A stretch of 64,000 nucleotides of DNA. It comes from Vandiemenella viatica (Eukaryota > Arthropoda > Insecta > Orthoptera > Morabidae). The stretch is from assembly GCA_031002005.1 (NCBI GenBank), contig CM061914.1, forward strand, positions 190,234,685 to 190,298,684. Direction: 5' to 3'. Positions 54,557-64,000 of this stretch are shown piece by piece (the stretch's first letter is position 1; the number at the start of each line of letters is the position of its first letter). A program made the translations under genes and the position numbers. The notes beneath the pieces were generated by a model. The model ran no database searches, had not been told where the DNA came from, and worked only from the letters and a program-made list of their open reading frames with translations.

Positions 54557-55556
54557 NNNNNNNNNNNNNNNNNNNNNNNNNNNNNNNNNNNNNNNNNNNN
54601 NNNNNNNNNNNNNNNNNNNNNNNNNNNNNNNNNNNNNNNNNNNNNNNNNNNNNNNNNNNNNNNNNNNNNNNNNNNNNNNNNNNNNNNNNNNNNNNNNNNN
54701 NNNNNNNNNNNNNNNNNNNNNNNNNNNNNNNNNNNNNNNNNNNNNNNNNNNNNNNNNNNNNNNNNNNNNNNNNNNNNNNNNNNNNNNNNNNNNNNNNNNN
54801 NNNNNNNNNNNNNNNNNNNNNNNNNNNNNNNNNNNNNNNNNNNNNNNNNNNNNNNNNNNNNNNNNNNNNNNNNNNNNNNNNNNNNNNNNNNNNNNNNNNN
54901 NNNNNNNNNNNNNNNNNNNNNNNNNNNNNNNNNNNNNNNNNNNNNNNNNNNNNNNNNNNNNNNNNNNNNNNNNNNNNNNNNNNNNNNNNNNNNNNNNNNN
55001 NNNNNNNNNNNNNNNNNNNNNNNNNNNNNNNNNNNNNNNNNNNNNNNNNNNNNNNNNNNNNNNNNNNNNNNNNNNNNNNNNNNNNNNNNNNNNNNNNNNN
55101 NNNNNNNNNNNNNNNNNNNNNNNNNNNNNNNNNNNNNNNNNNNNNNNNNNNNNNNNNNNNNNNNNNNNNNNNNNNNNNNNNNNNNNNNNNNNNNNNNNNN
55201 NNNNNNNNNNNNNNNNNNNNNNNNNNNNNNNNNNNNNNNNNNNNNNNNNNNNNNNNNNNNNNNNNNNNNNNNNNNNNNNNNNNNNNNNNNNNNNNNNNNN
55301 NNNNNNNNNNNNNNNNNNNNNNNNNNNNNNNNNNNNNNNNNNNNNNNNNNNNNNNNNNNNNNNNNNNNNNNNNNNNNNNNNNNNNNNNNNNNNNNNNNNN
55401 NNNNNNNNNNNNNNNNNNNNNNNNNNNNNNNNNNNNNNNNNNNNNNNNNNNNNNNNNNNNNNNNNNNNNNNNNNNNNNNNNNNNNNNNNNNNNNNNNNNN
55501 NNNNNNNNNNNNNNNNNNNNNNNNNNNNNNNNNNNNNNNNNNNNNNNNNNNNNNNN
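54557..55556. other. Assembly gap, 1,000 N
   Basis: Exactly 1,000 N, a conventional placeholder for a gap of unknown size. Order and distance across it are not guaranteed. Confidence 0.99.
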
Positions 55557-56529
55557 ACCACCGAAATTCATAACGTTGCTTTTTTTTCAGTCAACTTGGT
55601 AAACAATTTAGGTGCCAATGATTAGTAGCATATTTATTAACTGTAGCAAGAAAAGTATATTTGTTTGAACAACGTGATAATTACAAACGTGTTAAGAAAT
55701 TTCATGCTTCGTAGTTTACCCATATTATCCATATCAATGACCAAGTAATTTTCAGAAAAACCTCACATAGAATTTAAGTTGTTTGGTTTAATAAATATGA
55801 ATCTAAAACCCAAACCGTAACTGAAATTACGTATCTATACTCTACAATGTCCAAAACATTACAATTAACTTGAATTTCACGTGAAGTGTCCTTTGAGGGT
55901 TGGTAATTTCAAACAAGATTGAGATGTTTGCCGCTCACTCAACCGTTGCCCCCGAACTCCATTGAGGAGGCTGCGAAGATTGGCTTCAGTCAACAGCGGC
56001 CAGTGAGGAAATTAGAGGTCCCCAGGGCAGTACTTGTGTTGACGGTTTGGGGTGCTTCTCTGATTGGACCCGCGGGGGCGGTAACCCAAGGAGCTAGGTG
56101 CTTCCTTCCTACAGCCAAACCAAGGAATTTCATCAGGCCAGCCGTGTTCCTCGCTGAATACTGTACAGGGCCGCTCTCCACACAACGGCCCACTCAAGTA
56201 CCACCTCGTGTCAGGCTAATGGTCCTTAATCAAGAGATACGTTAGAGGTGGATAGATCAAACAGGGAGGCTATGTTATCGTGACGGATTTTTTGTATGAT
56301 TTCCTACTTTCAGAATATCCCAAACGAGTAGGAAAAATATGGAACAACTAATAATCATTATTTTTTTACTGTAATATAATTTTTTTGCATAGAATTTCTT
56401 TCTTCCGATTTTTTAATTGTTTTGGTAATAGAAACATTGCAGTCATTGTAACAACAATCCACTGTACGTTTATTATGTTATAATTTAGTCAATGGTGTGT
56501 TCTATAAACGGCCTAATAGTATCCTTATA
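55557..56529. other. Unassigned sequence
   Basis: 55950-56250 is GC-richer with open frames in two directions, but no recognisable domain. Confidence 0.4.
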
Positions 56530-57310
56530 CGGGGTGATTCACGAAGATATGAAAATATTTTAATATGTTATTCTACAAGTAAAACTAAAGAAAACCGTTC
56601 ATATAAACATAGGTCCGCAAATGTTTAGTTACAGAGTTACGCCAATAAAAGATTTTGCCTGAAATTTAGTTACCTCGCTAAATTGAAGCCATCGCAAAAC
56701 TGTACAAGGTTACAGTAAAGCACGATTTCCATTTATTTTGTTGTTATTGATCTGGTGAATGTAATAAAACAACTCTCAGACGTGTACTTGCAGTAGTTTT
56801 CCAGAAAATCTATTCATACACGTGCAGCTAATTGCATTGAACTCGGTGAAGACCTTTTGAACATTTATTGTGAATGTATTGTGAAACTTTATTGCCATCA
56901 TTTTCCAAGATTAAATTCTCTAAAACTACTGTTGAAAACTTTGTGCAATTGTCTGGAATTTAAAAACAAAAAAATTGGGCCAAGTAGTTAATAAATTACA
57001 AATTTTCCCAAATTATTTCTTTGCATCTCTTGAATTTCTGGAAAACAACTGAAGATACACGTCTGGACTTGTTTTATTACATTCACCATGACAATAACAA
57101 CAAAATAAATGGAAATCGTGCTTTACTATAACCTCGTAGTTTTGCGATGGCTTCATATTAGCGAGGTTGCTAAATTTCAGGCAAAACCTTTTATTAGCCG
57201 TAACTCCGTAACTAAACATTTGCGGGCCTACGTCTATATGAACGTTTTTCTTTAGTTTTACTTGTAGAATAACATATTAAAATATTTGCATATCTTCGTG
57301 AATCACCCTG
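56530..57310. mobile_element. Long-TIR non-autonomous DNA element (781 bp)
   Basis: Terminal arms of about 280 bp are near-perfect inverted repeats: 'cggggtgattcacgaagata' at left and 'atatcttcgtgaatcaccct' at right. The match continues through 'ttcatataaacataggtccg' and 'taatgtaataaaacaactc'-type blocks. It is flanked by tata on both sides (56526-56529, 57311-57314), a probable TA or TATA target duplication. The middle of about 200 bp is unique and AT-rich. No coding. The superfamily cannot be named. Confidence 0.87.
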
Positions 57311-59280
57311 TATAAACGGATAGTTAGTTCTGTCATATATGTCTATATAAATGTACGCCTGTGTATATTTAAATGTACAATTTTACTCACACTTTTAAAG
57401 ACATGAGGAACTCTTTGTTCTTATTGTCTTCCTCGCTGTAGTACTTAACAATTCAATTTAACAGGTGAACTGAGAAAAGGAGTGGCTAAAACATGCCATC
57501 AGTAAAATAATACATGACCAGTTTTTCAGGTGGAGTATTGACTTGAGTTTTGGGTACTTCTTGTATATAGCCCAGAAAATTTGTCATTGAAACATCATAA
57601 GTTGTGAGTGCATATTTAGGTTTTAACGAGTCCTTGATTTGATTTTACTATTTCAATATAAAGTTTATCTATTGCAGAATGAGTAAATGTGTTAGTAGTG
57701 TGATTAAAAATGAATAAATATAGAACTGAAAATGACAGATGGTCTAGAAAAGACATTTTGAATGAATTCTGCAATGATAAGGAATGAACGAAAACAATAT
57801 ATAGACTTTATATGAAAGAAAAGCAGGGATAAACGAAATAAGGACAGAAGTGGATTCATGGCCAAACGAGGATGTAAAAAAATTAAAAAAACTAAATCTA
57901 ACGAAAGTCAACAGTGGTACTATAAGTTTAAAAAATTCGACTGTTGAACTGTCATCTTGTAATTTAATGAATGTGTAGTCAATAATTCTGATCTTGTTGT
58001 TTACTGATTTGCAAATTGGGCAGCTATTGGGCGTCCGTTGCCCATAACAAGCACAAGACTATATGTTAATAACTCCTACACACTCCTAAAGAAATCAATA
58101 CTGAATCAGGCTTTCATTAGGGAAGATAAATTACTGAACTGATATTATCAGCGACATAAGCACGCAATAAAGGAACATGTTTTCACCTTAGAACGAAAAT
58201 CTGAATGCGTATGATAAGATGATAGGAAAGGATGTGACAGCTGCATGCCTCGATAAAGAAGTTAGACAGTAACTCCAGCGTTTGCTTAATACAAATCAAC
58301 GAGATAAGAAAACATGCTTAGAACAGAGTTTATATGAGGCAGGTACGGACGTAAAATTTTCTTTGAACTATCTACTGTGTAGAGAAGAAGATTCTAAACG
58401 CCAACAAAAATAAAAAGATTATGTTAACTAACACATAATGGATATCATATAGCGTTCACGTTGCTCATGTGAGTTTACTTCATTATTATCATTAACGAAA
58501 CAACATTCTGCGATAGGATCATTACGAATAAAACCACCCGTAACCGAAAACCGGAATCGAAATGGCGCTCATCAAAGTGCGTGGTCGATACTCCATACCA
58601 ACTCGATATATCATGCACAATCAACGGTGTATTCAGTTCACCATTTACATGCTAACAATGTAGCAATATGTGCATGAGATTTAGTACGTGTTACAATGGA
58701 TCACCCTAATGATCCAAAGTTTGGTTTAGAAACAAAACTTCGTTGACGCTTGACTTTGACTGTACTTCTTCGTTTCTCATATGCCAGAAAAACAATTTAA
58801 ACATTGCATTTGTAATACATCTGTTCAAGGACTAGACGTTTTACTAACTCCTGTGTAATTTTTGCCTAAATTCAAGCAATAAAAAACATTAGTGAACGCT
58901 AAATTAATATGATACATTATAGAAAGTAGTACATGACTGTCGATAAGTTACTCTGAACTGTAATAAGTCAGATTAATAGTACTGGTGGTTACGTATTTCA
59001 GTTTTACGGCACAAGTATGCGTCATTGTATGATTTTCAGGAATTTCAAGCAGAAAAAAAGTGAAAGTCTTGGTTGGAATCTCATAATTCTCATATTGGCA
59101 GCCTTTAGAAACAAACCGAAGCTCTTAAAGTTATGGCATTAAAGCAGCGACAAAGCAACTTTTCTTTTGTGCCTCAGATATAAAATGAAAAAGAATTTAA
59201 TCCCTCGTGTTCTCTTTACAAGGGAAGATGCGATAGAGTAAACACATAAGACCTCGCTTTCACGTCTTAATGCGGATTGA
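57311..59280. other. Unassigned AT-rich sequence
   Basis: About 2 kb with no repeat family, exon or element end recognised on either strand. Confidence 0.45.
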
Positions 59281-59540
59281 ATTAGATGGGAGGCAACTCG
59301 GAGCTCTTAGAGACCGAGGGACGGAATCATAATTTTAATTCTCTTTTGCGCAAATGGAAAGGAAACTTGGCGGTCGTAATTAAGGAAGTTTCGCTGGCAG
59401 GCGGGCAGAACATTCCCGCCTCGGTCTGCTCGGCTCAAGAGTTAACGCCCGCGGCTGCGCACAAACTAAACGGCATTCCGCAGCCGGAGAAAGACTCCAC
59501 GGCCGGCTTACAACCACGGCGCATATTCCGCGAGTAATTC
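59281..59540. other. Candidate conserved non-coding block
   Basis: A GC-rich island with sharp edges in AT-rich DNA, containing 'aattttaattctcttttgcg', 'ggtcgtaattaaggaagttt' and balanced, repeat-free sequence. An open plus-strand frame spans it, but the residues look non-protein and there are no splice sites in phase. Regulatory function is inference. Confidence 0.3.
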
Positions 59541-60301
59541 CGTTTGATCAGACCTGGACATTTTTATTCCCTGGCTGGCTTTTTAGCACCACAACGTTTG
59601 CTTGTCCAAACTGTTATTGCTTAGTTTTTTGATAATTAGAACTAATACTCCTTGCATAAATTTGTTTTACAATTCTTTATATTACACATAGTTAATAACT
59701 TGATCTGTTATATGTTACGTTCAAAGATGGAAAACGTTCATTCAGCGAAAAAACTACCTCAACGCGTTCTAGTTTCTTGAAAACATTCACAACAATTTGT
59801 GATTTATCAGTATGTAACTCTTTGTGTTCACGACGAACCGATCCAGAGTGTATTTAATGTATATGATTCTTATTACTCGTCGCTTTACAAGTATCTAATG
59901 AAATGTGAATCGTCATGTGTGGAGGATGCTCCCTGGACCAGACGAGATTTTTGCGCTGTGGCCTTTTTCAGTTAGCCACAACGCATTCTGGCTGTTAATT
60001 TGTAAGTGCCATAACACGAAACCATAACGCGTTGCTGTCTTTCTTTTTTTTTTCGCTTAATGACCGTTTTCCATCTTTGAGCGTAACATCTATATTGTAT
60101 TCGAAGGCCCGCTGTTAATTTTTTTAGTTTATTGGTATTTAATCTTCGGTCACACAGCCATACAAAATACGAATATTCCTTGATGAGTGTCGTCTTCCTA
60201 GTTAGCCTGATGGAGCTTGCAGTCTTCTTGTGTTCGTCTATTTCCTCATCGTCTTCTAAGCGGCTGAAACACTCAAATTATTGTGGAATTGGACTCCTCT
60301 A
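59541..60301. other. Unassigned sequence
   Basis: Nothing recognised. Confidence 0.45.
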
Positions 60302-60592
60302 AACTTTTAGGGTCTTATTTCTTACAAATGTTAGGACTAGACGATAATACATAAATATGGCTAGTAAATGTGTCATGCTAAAGGGTAGTTGGATGCCCTG
60401 ATGTAAATGTGATTTCATAAAGCTTGTAATGTTGTTCCAGCATCTTTCGCATCCGAAAAACATGTGATCAACATCTCGTTTCTTCACAGTAACACCGTGG
60501 TGATTCGATTGCTTTGAGTCTGTATAGGAATGAGGGAAGACTACAAAGTTTGATATATATATATGGGTCAGTTGATTTGTGATTATACCCAT
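60302..60592 (-). pseudogene. I-like LINE ORF2 C-terminal tail
   Basis: Minus-strand DVDHMFFGCERCWNNITSFM followed by LPFSMTHLLAIFMYYRLVLT and a stop. This corresponds to the D-L-N-H-V-L-F-R-C and LPTSIPTLLA blocks at the end of the LINE at 16540-17000. About 60-70 residues; dead. Confidence 0.65.
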
Positions 60593-61629
60593 TTTAACAT
60601 ATTATTTAAATTAAACACTTTCTACTAACATTTCTTTGTGATTGTTATTCCCTTACGCGTTTCGTCCTTATGGTGAGGTGCTTCATCAGTGGCTACAAAT
60701 AATTGCTTGATGTTATCGTGAGAAAACTCTGTTCTCTGTGTACTTTACTAGTCCTTATGTAAATACATTACACTAACATACGTGCATAACGTTATGCTAA
60801 CGTCACAATTCGTTTTCTACATGTAGTAGAGATATATTCATTATGCAGTGGTTCGTGTAACATATATTATTCTGTAAGAATCACCTCCCGCTTTCAAGCT
60901 TAGGCCCACTATGTGCCAGGCATTTTCTTCGAAAGGTGGACAGATGATAAATGGTCATGTTAAGAAAATCTAGTTTGACATGTGCAGGTATGATTTTGTA
61001 TTATTTGTTATTTTTTAATTGTTTTTAATTAGAAATAATTTTAATTAATTTTGCTGAGATGATTATTTTAAATTCATCCATAAATTAGACCCGCATATTA
61101 CACTTGGTAGCAATGGTCACGTCTTATTTATAAACAACAACTTTTACTTCTCAGTCACTAATACATCTTTTTTGCTGCAGTTAAACTTTATACTTCTTTT
61201 ATCTGAAGTATCATCAACATTATGCATTGAACTTATCGCACTATTATTGCACAAAACTAATTTAATGTTGTAATATACACATGGTGCAGAACAAAGTTCA
61301 TGTGTGACTACTGGTTGAAGCGTTAAACGTTTATATAGGCTATACTATTTTTCTAATTCTTCTAACTTATTGCCTGTAAAATATTGTGCGAACCGCACTT
61401 TTGCGTACTAATGCCAAGGCAATTAATTACACGATAAAGAGTAGTAGGCTGCTCTTCGATTAAGAAGGTGCTGCGGTTCCCGGAGGCACTGTGATGCGTG
61501 GCATCTTAATCGTCTTCCTGGTCTAAGCGCAGTGCTCCTAGGTAATTTCCAATTTCTTCCTCTGCTACATTTCTTTTCGTTCCTGATGTACCCTGCTCGT
61601 AGCGTATTTCACGCTCAGCCAATTAAAAT
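60593..61629. other. Unassigned; short PLE-type scrap
   Basis: 60650-60715 carries 'cttacgcgtttcgtccttat' and 'ggtgcttcatcagtggc', like the PLE-type terminal repeats. The rest is not recognised. Confidence 0.4.
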
Positions 61630-62230
61630 TCAACATGTTTTGCCTTCTCACCCAATTATGCTAGATTAGCAGCTTTATCTAGCAAGTGCCAGAGTTTTGT
61701 ATCACGTATTATATCGTATGTTCATAGATTTTGAAGCTGAATTTGAAGTGTTTTCTTGATTCTTTCGTTACGTTCGTATTCCCAGACCACAAGATCGGGA
61801 GTACTTACTTCTCCACAGACATACTTTTTTTGTTTCTTTGAGACCTATCCGTTCTGAGAAACTATTGGAAACACCAAGGCCGCAAATAATGTGAGCCTTG
61901 GTGAGTTGTAGAAATTCTTTGCTTGACGCAAGAATTCATGTCAAACGTCCTTCTACACGAGTTGGTCCACGTTTTGCCTGCTCTTCATCAATCAGCGCAT
62001 CCCAAACGTCTTTTTCGCTTTCAACGCGTCTTCGAATTATTTCCATAGGCTGATCATTTCCTTCTCTTTTTACTGAGAATAACGTCCCTTACTTTGTTCC
62101 TTCGAATGCTCTGGTCAGATGCCATGTATAACTGTTAGTGCAACCGTGAATGTTGTTCTGTAAACCCCAGTTACATTGAGCAGAATTCCTCGCTGTTTAT
62201 GCTGAATTATCTCTTTTAGTTTGGAAGCCG
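61630..62230 (-). pseudogene. R1-clade LINE ORF2 C-terminal part, decayed
   Basis: The minus strand, over frameshifts, gives TGVYRTTFTVALTVIHGI, EIIRRRVESEKDVWDALIDE, VCLCGEVSTPDLVVWEYERN and RDTKLWHLLDKAANL. The second half parallels the C-E-C-G-E-E-G-T-P-E-H knuckle region of the R1-clade ORF at 33034-34767; here the His and last Cys are mutated. Confidence 0.7.
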
Positions 62231-62837
62231 ACGTTGTTGCAAGTGATTCTGCCGAGAAGAAGTACTAACAACTTCCACATAACTTGTCAGAACTAGAACT
62301 TTTCTGCCCTGGGGTGGAAAGCAAACGCAAACTGGCAAAATCGCGCAAAGGACATAAAATCTTGCTAGGATCAGCACTAATAACACAACCAAGCGATAAA
62401 TGAACTATAATTTTAAAACGCCAAACTCAACCCACCCACACGTATACAGAATGAACTCATGTTGGTTCACAGTTCGTTGTGGCGTATGATGCTCGTTTTA
62501 ATTAATTTTGAAAAGGGTAATTAATTTTTATAATGTTTCATTGTTTTAATGACTGAATGGTTCCAATTTTTGTTTATTGAAGGGTATTCATTTGCATAAA
62601 TTGCAATGATGAGTATTGACAATCAGCGTTTTTGTATTACTTATTTTGGCAGGGATGGGAAACCATGCATCAACATCATTTCAAATGCACGACATTTAAT
62701 ATCTGTCGTATAAGGTCTGCTGTTTGCAGTCTATTGGATAAATAGTTTTTATTAGCCAATCTGATTGATTATTTTTGTTTTCCTCTGGTATTTTGAATAT
62801 GTGATATAGAAAAGGTAGTGTTATATCAAATTAATCT

Positions 62838-63010
62838 ATACTGATATTATAAATGAGTATGTAACTCTGTTTCTCTGTCTGTCTGTTCGTTACGTTTCTT
62901 GGGCTAACGTCTAATCAAATCGTGATGAAATTTGACAAGGCGATGCGATTTGGCATTAGGATGGACATGGGATAATTTTCTGTATAGATAGTACATATTG
63001 CCATGTAATT
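62838..63010 (+). repeat. Insect-type dispersed repeat starting 'ctgatattataaa'
   Basis: 'tatactgatattataaatga', 'ctctgtctgtctgttcgtta' and 'gtgatgaaatttgacaaggc'; relative of 20420-20640 in opposite orientation. 62231-62837 is unassigned. Confidence 0.55.
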
Positions 63011-63288
63011 TTAAAAAATTACTGAACTGGGATAGACAGACACTTGGGATGTGTAAAACTTTTTAGTACCTAAACGCTTAGCGGGCAGGTAGCTCAGTTA
63101 CAGTTCGGTGCTAGCAGCCGGCGGGTACGGACGTATAAACGGACAACTGCCGCGAAGCTCCGAGTTTACAGTGTTAAAGTGTTTAAGTGTTCCAAGTAAC
63201 ATTCAAGAGAGTAAAGTGATATTGTAAGAAGCTGAAGATTTACAGTCATCAGGCAGGTCATCGGCCAAAGAAACGGAAGAGGTAAGCA

Positions 63289-64000
63289 ATGGCGCATGCG
63301 ACGTTAACGAGAAAGAATACGGTGAAATTTGCGTTTGATCGAGCGTATGTTAGACCAACGGCCTTTGAGATTCACGAGTGGTCAAACTGAATGACGAAGA
63401 AATTGTAGGAATTCAGTTAGATTCTTTTCAGAATAGTGTTTTTGTGAAAATGACAAGCGAAAAATTTTGTGAGAAAATAATTGAGCTGTACTTCGGAAAT
63501 TGGAAATTCAATCACACAGACGGAAACGTTAGCAGTGTTAAAGTATCCAATGCAGGAATGGGAATCAGACATGTAAGAATACTGAATCTTCCCTTTGAAG
63601 TATCCAGTGAAACAATATTACACGCAGTTAAACCATTCGGAACAGTAATAGAGATAATGGAAAATAAGTGGAGTGGTAACATAAGATACAAAAAGTCAAA
63701 CGGAGTGAGAATAGAAAAAATGGAAATATCTAGGCATATCCCCTCCTATATCAATGTGTGTGGTTTCCGTGCTTTGGTAGTGTATGATGGCCAGCCACGA
63801 ACTTGTGCTGTATGCAATTCCGAGGATCACATAAGAGCAAACTGCCCAAGAATTCAAACAGCAAAATTGCCTTTAACGTATGTGAAGCGGACAGCTGTTG
63901 AGGAAAATAACAACGAAAGCCATCGACCGGAATACCTACAGCAATTTCCTCCACTGCAGGAAGTTAACAGCACAGGGGAAACAACAGAAATACAGTCAAC
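63289..64000 (+). pseudogene. LINE ORF1 (gag-like), 5' part, frameshifted, runs off the edge
   Basis: ATG at 63289 opens MAHATLTRKNTVKFAFDRAY then meets a stop at about 63388. The neighbouring frame continues from 63378 to the window end with VVKLNDEEIVGIQLDSFQNS, VRILNLPFEVSSETIL (RRM-like), FRALVVYDGQPRT and the CCHC zinc knuckle CAVCNSEDHIRANC (C-x2-C-x4-H-x4-C). A one-step frameshift near 63380 breaks it. An RNA-binding gag-like ORF1 with a CCHC knuckle is usual for Jockey/I/R1-type LINEs. ORF2 should lie beyond 64000. 63075-63288 is probably its 5' UTR. Confidence 0.82.

Noticed and set aside
54422..55571. Two long minus-strand open frames of 339 and 379 codons
   Set aside because: They consist of the 1,000-N gap; no real coding sequence.
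55919..56245. 108-codon plus-strand frame as a host exon
   Set aside because: Competing frames on the other strand and no recognisable domain; splice sites not convincing.
1..64000. A multi-gene cellular or defence system
   Set aside because: All multi-domain coding apart from the one GPCR exon belongs to transposable elements in various states of decay.

Overview
The window is animal, almost certainly insect, nuclear DNA. It has no operon-like gene packing. The one host coding exon I can support has an insect-type neuropeptide-receptor sequence with canonical splice sites. Nearly everything else is transposable elements or their remains. The tRNA-derived SINEs and LINE families look to me like those of large-genome polyneopteran insects (locusts, stick insects, cockroaches); that placement rests on memory, not on a search.

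Host gene: a 136-nt exon at 43345-43480 (+) encodes transmembrane helix 1, the first intracellular loop and the start of helix 2 of a class A GPCR. It best fits a crustacean cardioactive peptide (CCAP) receptor. The sequence on both sides would then be intron. A 36-bp minisatellite of 24 exact-length units (42473-43340), with a 108-bp higher-order pattern, runs directly into the splice acceptor.

Layout: 1-7.1 kb has LINE fragments, a hAT insertion in a LINE, a 63-bp LINE tail with a 15-bp target-site duplication, and a LINE split by an 810-bp solo LTR. 8.1-9.7 kb is a Penelope-like (PLE) fragment split by a 1.2-kb composite foldback insertion. 10-14.7 kb holds SINEs, hAT transposase remains and LINEs. 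14.9-17.3 kb is an RNase H-bearing LINE with a target-site duplication, split by an LTR-like sequence. 17.4-18.1 kb is PIF/Harbinger. 21.8-24.6 kb has a large palindrome and nested hAT-like elements. 24.8-26.7 kb is a LINE split by a 965-bp solo LTR. 28-30.5 kb shows hAT elements and a LINE nested in SINEs. 32.9-36 kb is a SINE split by a 2.86-kb R1-clade LINE with an intact 577-codon partial ORF. 36.5-46.9 kb carries more LINEs, Tc1-like pieces, tandem repeats and the exon. 47.2-54 kb has an inverted PLE, a second LINE family and a 214-bp satellite. 54557-55556 is a 1,000-N assembly gap. 56.5-57.3 kb is a long-TIR element. The right edge holds the start of a LINE ORF1.

I found no cellular system made of several cooperating genes. 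The value lies in the insertion chronology, in the receptor exon that simple ORF finding misses, and in several repeat structures I cannot name. LINE-A, LINE-G, LINE-R, LINE-K, S1-S3, X and Y are working names used only here.
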